Shown here in pieces: positions 32,919 through 40,087 of a stretch of DNA of 64,000 bases. Location of the stretch: positions 1 through 64,000 of the forward strand of contig CAZCFA010000005.1 of assembly GCA_964497825.1 (NCBI GenBank), read 5' to 3'. A program made the translations under genes and the position numbers. The notes below the pieces were generated by a model. The model was not told where the DNA came from and made no database searches. It saw only the letters and a program-made list of their open reading frames with translations. Source of the stretch: RHKX01 sp964497825 (GTDB taxonomy: Bacteria > Actinomycetota > Thermoleophilia > Solirubrobacterales > 70-9). Position 1 is the stretch's first letter; every line of letters begins with the position of its first letter.

Positions 32919-33776
32919 TCAGGCGGACGAGGGGCCGCGGCGCTCGCGCCAGTCCTCGCCGAACAGCGGCCGCTCGACGTCGCACATCTGCAGCAGTCGC
33001 GAGACGGTGCGCTCGCCGATCTGCCCCTTGAGCTCGTCGGTCTCCATGTTCGTGGTGACGACGATCGATCGCCGTTCCTCGTAGCGGCGGTCGACGATCG
33101 CGTAGAGCTGCTCCAGCACCCAGTCGGTCCGCTTCTCGGCGCCGAGGTCGTCGATGTGGAGCAGATCGACCGAGCTCAGCCGGTCGAAGAAGGCGAGGTA
33201 GCCCTCCTCGCCCGAATCGGCGTCGTAGGTGCGGCGGATCCGCGCCAGCAGCCGCGGCATCGAGTAGATCGCGACGCTGTGGCCGGCCTCCAGCGCGGTC
33301 CTCGAGATCAGCATCGCCAGCGAGGTCTTGCCGGTGCCGGCGCCGCCGTGCAGCCAGATGCCGTTGCCCTCGGCGAGCTCGCCGTCGATGTTGTCGCAGA
33401 AGGCGCGGATCTCGCTGACGACCGCCGCCGTCCCGGGGTCGGCCGCCATGTCCGAGATCGGCGGCCGGTCGAAGGAGACGCCGCGGTAGCGCTCGGGGAT
33501 CGTGCTCTGCATGCCGCGCACCCGCGCCCGGCGGACCCGCCGCTCGCGGCACTCGCAGGGCCGCGCCTCCTCGTCGTCGCCGATGATCCAGCCCGAGCCA
33601 TCGCAGACGCCGACCGCGCAGACCGCCCGGGCCCGCACCTCGCCGCCCTCGCGCAGCCCGCCGCCGAGCGGGTCGGGTCCGGCGAGCGGCAGCCCGAGCG
33701 GGTCGGTGCCCGGCGCCGGCTCGCCGGCGGCGGGCGGCCGCAGGCCGCCGAGCGGACCGCGCCGCGGCTCGCTCAC
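32919..33776 (-). CDS. DnaC/IstB-like AAA+ ATPase, probable helicase loader
   Basis: 285 residues. A Pro/Gly-rich start leads to a four-cysteine cluster (Cys53, 58, 74, 76) likely to bind zinc, as in DnaI/DnaC-type loaders. An AAA+ core follows: Walker A GGAGTGKT at 144-151, Walker B LLHIDDLG near 198, and a sensor-like VTTNM. The GTG start overlaps the dnaB stop (GTGA), which strongly supports a role in loading or remodelling DnaB. Actinobacteria often lack a recognised loader, so this arrangement is informative. Confidence 0.85.
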   Translation of the reverse strand: MSEPRRGPLGGLRPPAAGEPAPGTDPLGLPLAGPDPLGGGLREGGEVRARAVCAVGVCDGSGWIIGDDEEARPCECRERRVRRARVRGMQSTIPERYRGVSFDRPPISDMAADPGTAAVVSEIRAFCDNIDGELAEGNGIWLHGGAGTGKTSLAMLISRTALEAGHSVAIYSMPRLLARIRRTYDADSGEEGYLAFFDRLSSVDLLHIDDLGAEKRTDWVLEQLYAIVDRRYEERRSIVVTTNMETDELKGQIGERTVSRLLQMCDVERPLFGEDWRERRGPSSA

Positions 33777-36499
33777 GGCGCGCCCCCGTCGTAGCCGCCG
33801 CCGTCGGGCGCCGAGCTCGAGAGGCTGACGAACTTCGGGAACTGGTCCTGGAAGGCGAGCGGCACGGTCCCGATCGGACCGTTGCGGTGCTTGGCGACGA
33901 TCAGGTCGGCCTCGCCGGGCCGCTCGCTCTCCTCCTTGTTGTAGTACTCGTCGCGATAGATGAACGAGACGATGTCGGCATCCTGCTCGAGCGAGTTGTG
34001 GACGACGATCTCGTCGGCGACGAAGTTGGCGTGGCCCGTGACCGTCAGGTCGAAAACCTCGGCTTCACCGGCGGGCTCGATCGAAACGATCGGATCCCAG
34101 TAGACATCGCTCCCCGCCAGGGTTCGAAGCCAGTCCGACCCGACGACGGTCGCCACCCGTCCCGCGCGATCCCTGCTGAGATTCGACTTGTATAGGGTCG
34201 TTCCGCAGTACCTCGTACCGATTCGCTGCTGCACCAAGCGAGTGCTCAGGCCCGACGCCGCCATCGCCGGCTTGACGATCTCGCTCCACGTCGCCTTCGG
34301 GATCACGTCCCGGTTGACGTTGGCTCGCCCTGGGGCGGCTGCGAATGCGTCGAGGATCGAGACGCCGGCGTTGACCTTGCTCTCGCCGAGCGTGCCGACC
34401 ACCCTCAGGAAGGTCTTCATGTCCTCTCGTCCGCTCACGTCGACGTGCCATTTGCCGTGTCCCCGCTCGGAAGTCCGGCGAACGATCGCGTTGACACCGA
34501 CCCGCAGCAGCAACGACTGCAGGTCACGCGCCAGCCGGTGGCTGCTCGAGGCGTAATAGATCGTTGGGTGGCGGGCTCCGCTGGGGAGGACGACGCAACC
34601 GTCGGTCGACCAGAGGTGACGCAGGAACCGAGCAACAACGATGAGCGGCTGCTCGAAGACCCGCGCCGGAACCCGCTTCTCATGACTGCGTAGTCCGAAG
34701 GCCCCGAGCTCGTCGAGCCAGCTCGCGATCGGGTTGCGGACGCCGTGGGTGAGCCGGTAGGAAGCCGGCAGGTAGACCTGCCACCAGTTCCGTTCGCGGA
34801 CGATCCGCGGCCTGATCCGATCACCGAAGATCTCGAGCGCCAGCTCGACCACGACCTCGGCGAGGGTACGGTCGTTGGTCGTGTACTGGATGGTGTGCCG
34901 GGGCAGCGTGCAACCGTCGCCGATCAGGCTCCCGAGCAGCGCTGCCTCGGACTCGGTCATCTCGGTGCTGTGCCCAGGGGACAGCTGACGCGGCAGGGCG
35001 AGCGACTCACCGGCCTCGAGCTCGTCGAGGCGGCGCCATCCGCCGAACGACCGGAAGCGGTGGTTGCCGGTCGCTCGAATCGTCCGTCCGAGCCTCGTCT
35101 TCAGCTCGAACACCGGCTTGGTGCCGGTCGAGAACGCGTTCGTCACCTGGGCCGGCTCGAGAGTCATCGTGGCCTCGTTCAACGCGAGCACCCGCGGAAG
35201 CCGCTCCGGCCCCGCGGCGACGATCTCCGCGATCGTCGCCCAGCCGCCGGTGTCGGGGAGATGAACGCGGCTGTCGCCGGTGATGCAGCCCGACTCGCGC
35301 AGGTCCGACAGCATCGGCACTCCCTTCTCCCTGCCGGTGCGCTGCTCGGGCGCGCGGCTGAGCTGCGAGAGCGCGACCACAGGGGTGGCGAGCTCGCGGG
35401 CGAGGATCTTCAGGCCACGGCTCATCTGGCCGACCTGCTCGACCCGGCCGATCCGCGGGTCCTCGGCCCGCATCAGCTGGATGTAGTCGACGATGATCAG
35501 GCCGAGGCCGCCGGCGGTGGAGTGCAGCCGCCGGCACTTCGCCCGCAGGTCGAGCAGGCTGAGATCGGAGGAGTCGTCGATCCATAGCGGTGCCTCGGCG
35601 AGCTCGTTGCAGGCCTTCAGCACCTTCTTCCAGTCCTTGTTGTTGACCTGGCCCTTGCGCAGCCGGTCGGAGGCGATCCGCGCCCGCGAGGCGATGAACC
35701 GGTGCGCGAGCTCGGTCTCCGACATCTCCAGCGAGAAGAAGGCGACCGGCAGCTTCGCCTTCCAGGCGACGTTCTCGGCGACGTTGCAGACGAAGCTCGA
35801 CTTGCCCATCGCCGGGCGCGCGGCGAGGATGATCAGGTTGCCGGGCTGAAAGCCGCCGGTGATCTCGTCGAGCCGCTTGAACCCCGACGGCGTCCCGGTC
35901 ATCGTCGCGTCGCCCGAGGCGAGCTTGTGCAGGCGCTCGGTCTCGGCGTCGAGGATGTTGGCGATCGAGGAGAAGTCGCCGGCCTGCTCGGCGCGGGCGA
36001 CGTTGAACAGCAGCTTCTCGGCCTGCTCGACGAGGTCCTGCGGCTCGCCCTCGCGGGCGTGGACGGACTGCTGAATCCGCTGCGCGGCGCCGAGCAGCCG
36101 CCGCAGCATCGAGTTCTGCTTGACGATCTGGGCGTAGTGGCCGGCGTTGCCGGGCACCGGCGTGCTCGAGGCGAGGGCGGCGATCGCGTCGCGGCCACCG
36201 ACCTCGTCGAGCTTGCCCTGGCCGCGCAGCAGCTCGGAGACGGTCAGCGCATCGACCGGCTCGTTGCGCGAGTAGAGCGCGTGGATCGCGTCGTAGATGA
36301 CGCCGTGACGGCCGCGATAGAAGTCGTCGGCCTTGAGCCTGACGTCGGCCACGACCGGGTCGATCGCGGCCTCGGAGACCATCATCGCGCCCAGCACCGA
36401 CTCCTCCGCCTCGAGGTTGTGCGGCTGCAGCAGCGGCGCCTCGGCGGCGCCGTTCCCGTTTGTCTCGATCAGCTCGGTCATTGGTCGCGATGCGAACAT
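33773..36499 (-). CDS. dnaB: Replicative DNA helicase DnaB, precursor with intein
   Basis: 908 codons, of which about 477 are helicase. N-terminal domain 20-165. RecA-like ATPase has Walker A ARPAMGKSS at 227-235 and LIIVDYIQLM (Walker B) near 334-343. The C-terminal ATPase motif EQDADIVSFIYRD is split from the rest by an in-frame intein at residues 405-835. After splicing, RESG would join SLEQD. The helicase unwinds DNA at the replication fork as a hexamer. I start at ATG 36499; Met7 (36481) is equally possible. It follows rplI in the rpsF-ssb-rpsR-rplI-dnaB order and overlaps the DnaC-like gene. Confidence 0.95.
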   Translation of the reverse strand: MFASRPMTELIETNGNGAAEAPLLQPHNLEAEESVLGAMMVSEAAIDPVVADVRLKADDFYRGRHGVIYDAIHALYSRNEPVDALTVSELLRGQGKLDEVGGRDAIAALASSTPVPGNAGHYAQIVKQNSMLRRLLGAAQRIQQSVHAREGEPQDLVEQAEKLLFNVARAEQAGDFSSIANILDAETERLHKLASGDATMTGTPSGFKRLDEITGGFQPGNLIILAARPAMGKSSFVCNVAENVAWKAKLPVAFFSLEMSETELAHRFIASRARIASDRLRKGQVNNKDWKKVLKACNELAEAPLWIDDSSDLSLLDLRAKCRRLHSTAGGLGLIIVDYIQLMRAEDPRIGRVEQVGQMSRGLKILARELATPVVALSQLSRAPEQRTGREKGVPMLSDLRESGCITGDSRVHLPDTGGWATIAEIVAAGPERLPRVLALNEATMTLEPAQVTNAFSTGTKPVFELKTRLGRTIRATGNHRFRSFGGWRRLDELEAGESLALPRQLSPGHSTEMTESEAALLGSLIGDGCTLPRHTIQYTTNDRTLAEVVVELALEIFGDRIRPRIVRERNWWQVYLPASYRLTHGVRNPIASWLDELGAFGLRSHEKRVPARVFEQPLIVVARFLRHLWSTDGCVVLPSGARHPTIYYASSSHRLARDLQSLLLRVGVNAIVRRTSERGHGKWHVDVSGREDMKTFLRVVGTLGESKVNAGVSILDAFAAAPGRANVNRDVIPKATWSEIVKPAMAASGLSTRLVQQRIGTRYCGTTLYKSNLSRDRAGRVATVVGSDWLRTLAGSDVYWDPIVSIEPAGEAEVFDLTVTGHANFVADEIVVHNSLEQDADIVSFIYRDEYYNKEESERPGEADLIVAKHRNGPIGTVPLAFQDQFPKFVSLSSSAPDGGGYDGGAP
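33995..35287 (-). mobile_element. DnaB intein with LAGLIDADG homing endonuclease (431 residues)
   Basis: It begins with Cys405 (CITGDSRVHLP) and ends HN (VHN, Asn835), followed by extein Ser836. Splicing block B is TRLGRTIRATGNHRF, closely resembling the Ssp DnaB intein, and the final block is EVFDLTVTGHANFVADE. Two dodecapeptide motifs, ALLGSLIGDGC (520-530) and FLRHLWSTDGC (625-635), mark a LAGLIDADG endonuclease, so the element may be mobile. Insertion is at the RESG/SLEQD site. Two 60-base samples counted within the intein were 65-67% GC against 70% in a flanking sample. Confidence 0.93.
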
Positions 36500-36674
36500 G
36501 CGTTCCCATCTAAGCCGTTGCCGCGGACGGACCCGGCCGGCTGCCTAGACAAGCACGGGCGGCGGCGTGACGCGAGCGCTGAACGGGCTATTTGCGGCAA
36601 CGTCGTCGACCGGGCCGGCCGCGGCTTCGGCGGCCCGTGCGGCCACGGTGTGGCGGGCCGCGATCATCGGCCCC

Positions 36675-36714
36675 TGCGGCCGCGGTCGCCGGCTGTGCGG
36701 CCGCGGTCGCCGGC
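36675..36714. repeat. 19-bp direct repeat upstream of dnaB
   Basis: TGCGGCCGCGGTCGCCGGC occurs at 36675-36693 and 36696-36714 in the 241-base gap between rplI and dnaB. I see no gene in this gap. It may hold the dnaB promoter, though I cannot define one. Confidence 0.65.
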
Positions 36715-36740
36715 CGGTACCGGCGCGCTCCGCGCCGGTG

Positions 36741-37193
36741 TCAGCGCTGCTCGGCGACGATCGTCTTGACGCTGGCCGTGGCGCCGCCCGGCACCTCGAC
36801 CTCGACCATGTAGGTGCCGGTCTCGCGGATCCCCTCGTCGAGCTTGATCCGCTTGCGATCGATCCGGATCCCGCGCGCCTCCCCGATCGCCTCGGCGATC
36901 TCCTTCGAGGTGACGGAACCGAACAGGCGGCCGTCCTCGCCGGCGCGGTGGTTGATCGTGAGCACCGTCTTCGACAGCAGCGCCGCGGTCTCGCCGGCGC
37001 GCTCGAGCGCCTCGCGGGCGGCCTTCTCGGCGGCCACGCGGCGTCGCTCGGCCTCCTCGAGCGCGGCCCTGGTCGCGGGCTGCGCGAGCTTGCGGGGGAC
37101 GAGGTAGTTGCGCAGGTAGCCGGGCGCGACGTCGATCGCCTCGCCGGCCTCGCCGAGGCCGTCGACCTCCTTGAGCAGGATCGCCTGCGCCAT
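36741..37193 (-). CDS. rplI: 50S ribosomal protein bL9
   Basis: 150 residues, typical length. The N-terminal domain ILLKEVDGLGEAGEAIDVAPGYLRNYLVPR, read in two blocks, is the bL9 signature. A long charged helix (60-80) and the C-terminal rRNA-binding domain follow. It starts five bases after rpsR stops, in the conserved rpsF-ssb-rpsR-rplI operon. Confidence 0.96.
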   Translation of the reverse strand: MAQAILLKEVDGLGEAGEAIDVAPGYLRNYLVPRKLAQPATRAALEEAERRRVAAEKAAREALERAGETAALLSKTVLTINHRAGEDGRLFGSVTSKEIAEAIGEARGIRIDRKRIKLDEGIRETGTYMVEVEVPGGATASVKTIVAEQR

Positions 37194-37198
37194 CGCGA

Positions 37199-37453
37199 TC
37201 AGCGATCGCCGACGTAGGGCAGCAGGGCGACCTCGCGGGCGCGCTTGACCGCCACCGCGAGCTGCTGCTGGTGGCGGCGGGAGAGGCCGGTGACGCGCCG
37301 CGAGCGGATCTTGCCGCGGTCGGAGATGAAGCGGCGGATCAGCGCCAGGTCCTTGTAGTCGATGTGGTCGACCGGCAGCTTCGTGTACTTGCGCGGCCGG
37401 TTCTTGTCGAACGCGCGTCGGCCGCCGCGGCGCGGTGGGGACTGGGTCGCCAT
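37199..37453 (-). CDS. rpsR: 30S ribosomal protein bS18
   Basis: 84 residues. IDYKDLALIRRFISDRGKI and RRVTGLSRRHQQQLAVAVKRA are diagnostic of bS18, which binds next to bS6 on the small subunit. The N-terminus is basic (PPRRGGRRAFDKNRPRKYTK region). No cysteines are present, so this is the zinc-independent form. Confidence 0.96.
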   Translation of the reverse strand: MATQSPPRRGGRRAFDKNRPRKYTKLPVDHIDYKDLALIRRFISDRGKIRSRRVTGLSRRHQQQLAVAVKRAREVALLPYVGDR

Positions 37454-37564
37454 CAGCGCGCGGCTCCGGCGTCGGTGTCGTCGTGGCGGTTCACAAGCGG
37501 TCGCGATTGTAGGGAGCCTCGCGCATCGGCGCGGTCAGCGGGCGCCGGCGGACGCTGCCGTCGC

Positions 37565-38056
37565 TCAGAACGGGATCGCGTCGTCCGAGGAGCCGGCCGC
37601 GCCGACCGCGACCGCCTCCGCCGTCCCGAGCCCTGCGGTGTCCGCGGGCGCATCCGACGCCGGCGGAGCCTGCTCGCCGGTCTCCTCCGCGGTGTGCTCC
37701 TTCGCCTGGGAGGCCGCCGAACGCGGCAGGAAGTGGACGTTCTCAGCGACGATCGTCACCGCCTCGTGGTGCTTGTCGTCCTTGCCCTCCCACTCGCGCC
37801 AGTCGAGCCGGCCGTCGATCGCGACGCCGCGCCCCCGGCTGAGGAACTCCTCGCACAGCCTGCCGAGGGCGCCCCATGCCACGACGTCGAAGTAGTTCGG
37901 TCTGTCGACCCAGCCGTCGCCGTCCTTGCGCCGTCCGTTGACCGCGATCCGCATCTCGCAGACCTGCGGCCCATCGCCGCCGCGGATCGCGTGCCGGTCG
38001 GGGTCCTTGGTCAGGTTTCCCGTGATCACTACCCGGTTGATGTTGGCAGCGGACAT
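37565..38056 (-). CDS. Single-stranded DNA-binding protein, second copy
   Basis: 163 residues. The OB fold runs from INRVVITGNLTKDPD to VTIVAENVHFL. An acidic, disordered tail ends DDAIPF, the peptide that docks SSB partner proteins. It differs from the neighbouring copy in RHAIRGGDGPQVCEMRIAV and a shorter strand region. AAGGAG lies six bases before the ATG. Copies of this kind in other bacteria serve recombination or transformation; here the role is inferred. Confidence 0.92.
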   Translation of the reverse strand: MSAANINRVVITGNLTKDPDRHAIRGGDGPQVCEMRIAVNGRRKDGDGWVDRPNYFDVVAWGALGRLCEEFLSRGRGVAIDGRLDWREWEGKDDKHHEAVTIVAENVHFLPRSAASQAKEHTAEETGEQAPPASDAPADTAGLGTAEAVAVGAAGSSDDAIPF

Positions 38057-38128
38057 CCCATGCTCCTTCGCTCGTGGCTTCTTCGAGCATGGAAACCCCG
38101 GCCCGCGCCGGCGCGCCCCCGGTCGGCG

Positions 38129-38593
38129 TCAGAACGGGATGTCGTCCTCGGAGCCCGTCCCAGCGGAGACCGGCGCCGGGTTGCTGAAGTCGGAGGTGTC
38201 GGCGGGGACGTCGGACTGCGGCGCGTAGGGCTGACCGCCGCCGCCGGGGTTGTCGCCCCGGGAGCCGAGGAACTGCACCGTCTGCGCGACGATATCGACC
38301 TTCGAGCGCTTGCCGCCGCCGTTCTTGTCCTCCCATGAGGACCAGCGCAGGCGGCCGTCGATCGCGACCGGGCGGCCCTTCGACAGGTACTGGGCGCAGT
38401 TCTGACCCTGGGCGCCGAAGACGGTGACGTCGAAGAAGTTCGGCTCCTCCTCCCACTGTCCGGTCTGCTGGTTCTTGCGGCGCCCGTTGACCGCGACGCC
38501 GAGGCGGCAGACCTCGGTCCCGCTCGGGAGCGCCTGGAGCTCGGGGTCGCGGGTCAGGTTGCCGGTGATCGTGACCCGGTTGATGTTCGCCAC
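38129..38593 (-). CDS. ssb: Single-stranded DNA-binding protein
   Basis: 154 residues. The OB fold runs from INRVTITGNLTRDPELQALP to VDIVAQTVQFLG. The Gly/Pro-rich linker and acidic tail end EDDIPF. It sits directly after rpsF in the standard order, so I take it as the housekeeping ssb. The start is GTG, with AAGGAG nine bases upstream. It coats single-stranded DNA at forks next to the DnaB helicase encoded downstream. Confidence 0.95.
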   Translation of the reverse strand: MANINRVTITGNLTRDPELQALPSGTEVCRLGVAVNGRRKNQQTGQWEEEPNFFDVTVFGAQGQNCAQYLSKGRPVAIDGRLRWSSWEDKNGGGKRSKVDIVAQTVQFLGSRGDNPGGGGQPYAPQSDVPADTSDFSNPAPVSAGTGSEDDIPF

Positions 38594-38711
38594 TGCGTCG
38601 TACTCCTTCTCAGGGTCTCGCTTTCAAGTCCACACGAGTGTAGGCACCGGACCACCCGGCATCGCGATGCGGTGGCGCAACTAGCCCGCAAACAGCGGGA
38701 AGGGCGGCGGC

Positions 38712-39188
38712 TCAGGCTTCGCCGTCAGCGGCCGCGGCGGCCGGCTCCGGCGCGGCGGCCTCGGGCGGCGGCGACTGGCCCTGGTCCGGCCGTGACCGCC
38801 GCGGCGGCCCGCCGCGGTCGCGACCGCCGCGGCGGTCGCGCTCGTCCTCGTCGCGGCGCATCACCTGCTCGGTGTCGGGCGGGACGATGTTCGGTGAGTC
38901 GGCCGGGACCTTGAAGATCCGGAAGCGGAGCACGCCGTCGGTGATCTTCAGCGTGTGGTCGAGGTCGTCGAGCAGGTCCTTGCCGCCGGCGAAGCGCCAG
39001 ACGCGGTAGTCGGCCTCGCCGCGACGGTCGATCTCGTAGGCCATCTTGCGCAGGCCCCAGTTCGCCTCGTGCTTGATCTCGCCCGCGGCCTCGAGCTTCG
39101 CCTTGGCGTCGGCGGCGACCTTCTCGCGCGCGTCGTCCGCCGCCTGCGGATCGAGCATCAGGATCAGTTCGTAGTCGAGTACGGCCAT
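38712..39188 (-). CDS. rpsF: 30S ribosomal protein bS6
   Basis: 158 residues. The ferredoxin-like core (about 1-95) opens YELILMLDP and has HEANWGLRKMAYEIDRRGEA and VLRFRIFKV. The C-terminal 60 residues are a charged and Pro/Ala-rich extension (RDEDERDRRGGRDRGG), longer than in E. coli. ATG 39188; a longer frame upstream is non-coding. Driven by a TATAGT box 12 bases upstream. First gene of the rpsF-ssb-ssb2-rpsR-rplI cluster. Confidence 0.95.
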   Translation of the reverse strand: MAVLDYELILMLDPQAADDAREKVAADAKAKLEAAGEIKHEANWGLRKMAYEIDRRGEADYRVWRFAGGKDLLDDLDHTLKITDGVLRFRIFKVPADSPNIVPPDTEQVMRRDEDERDRRGGRDRGGPPRRSRPDQGQSPPPEAAAPEPAAAAADGEA

Positions 39189-39200
39189 TTGCGGCGGCGG

Positions 39201-39208
39201 ACTATAGA
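39201..39208. promoter_or_regulatory. Divergent -10 boxes sharing palindrome CTATAG
   Basis: On the minus strand TATAGT (39201-39206) lies 12 bases before rpsF. On the plus strand TATAGA (39203-39208) lies 11 bases before the TTG at 39220. Both boxes use the same CTATAG palindrome. No good -35 is visible on either side. Confidence 0.55.
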
Positions 39209-39219
39209 GCGAAAGCCGG

Positions 39220-39873
39220 TTGCGCGAGCGGGGCGCGACGGGCCGCGACGGGGTTCTGGGGGATGTGCGCGAGCTGAGCGTCAACTGGCCACGGGCCCTC
39301 CGGGCCGGGGCGATCGTCGCCGCCGCGATCGCGACGCTGGCGCTGCTGCCCTCGCTCTTGCGGGCGCCGGAGCCGCCGCCGCTCGACCCGCGGATCGGAC
39401 TCGCGGACGTGACCGAGCCGACCGCCCCCGAGCCGGGCGGCGCGGACGACCGGGCGCCGGATGCCGCTGGCCGCGGGGACGGCGATCGCGGCGGTGGTGA
39501 ACTGCGAAAGCGCCGCGGCGGTGCCGGTGGCCGGGGTGGCGCGACCGGACGCGGCGACGGTGGTGGCCGGGGTGGCGGGCGCGGGCGCGGCGGTGGTGGA
39601 CGCGGACGCGGCGATGGCCGCGGTGCACGCGGTGGCAAGCGTCGCGGCGGCGGTGACGGCGCCGGACCGGCGGACGGGGGCGGGGCGGCGGGCGACTCTC
39701 CCCCTGCCAGCGCGCCCCCGACCCCGCCGGCCTACCCGGCTCCCGCGCCCACCGTGGCACCGCCGCCGGCGCCGACGTCCTCCCCACCCGCGCCGGCCCC
39801 GCCCGCACCTTCGCCTCCTGACCCCGCTCCCCCGCAGCACCAGCCCCCCGGCATCACCCAGTTCGGCCCCTGA
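39220..39873 (+). CDS. Putative single-pass protein with RGG-rich and Pro-rich regions
   Basis: Up to 217 residues. One hydrophobic segment (about 29-47, ALRAGAIVAAAIATLALLP) precedes a short acidic stretch. A Gly/Arg-rich region of RGG type (about 85-145) and a Pro/Ala-rich end finishing in GITQFGP follow. Low complexity makes this uncertain. The membrane segment and the divergent promoter argue that it is real. The start could be TTG 39220 or GTG 39265. No family recognised. Confidence 0.45.
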   Translation: MRERGATGRDGVLGDVRELSVNWPRALRAGAIVAAAIATLALLPSLLRAPEPPPLDPRIGLADVTEPTAPEPGGADDRAPDAAGRGDGDRGGGELRKRRGGAGGRGGATGRGDGGGRGGGRGRGGGGRGRGDGRGARGGKRRGGGDGAGPADGGGAAGDSPPASAPPTPPAYPAPAPTVAPPPAPTSSPPAPAPPAPSPPDPAPPQHQPPGITQFGP

Positions 39874-39924
39874 CAGCCGGCCGGGCGCTCTGCTGCGGAT
39901 TGCATCGCCACAGGCGAAGTGATC

Positions 39925-40036
39925 CGCAACGGTCGCGCCGGCCCGGCGGCGGCGAACGCTTGGCGCCGCCGGTTTCGCTGCCTGCCCGCAAACGGTCGCG
40001 CGCGGCGGCGGCGAGCGCGTGGCGCCGCCGGTTTCG
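39925..40036. repeat. Imperfect 50-bp direct repeat
   Basis: Two copies (about 39925-39977 and 39987-40036) start CGCAA(A)CGGTCGCG and end with GGCGCCGCCGGTTTCG. They lie in the 214-base gap downstream of both otsA and the RGG-rich gene. No gene is seen here. Confidence 0.7.
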
Positions 40037-40087
40037 ATGCGCGCCACCGGCTCCGATCCCCGCCGGCCCGGCGGCCGGACGCGCGGC

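Noticed and set aside
29851..33084. Rightward open frame of over 1000 codons opposite biotin carboxylase and purA
   Set aside because: It runs antisense through two clear housekeeping genes and has no recognisable domain.
39461..39922. Alternative rightward frame (Ala/Val-rich) overlapping the RGG-rich protein
   Set aside because: It arises from the same GC-rich repeats, has no promoter or ribosome site, and lacks the N-terminal membrane segment.
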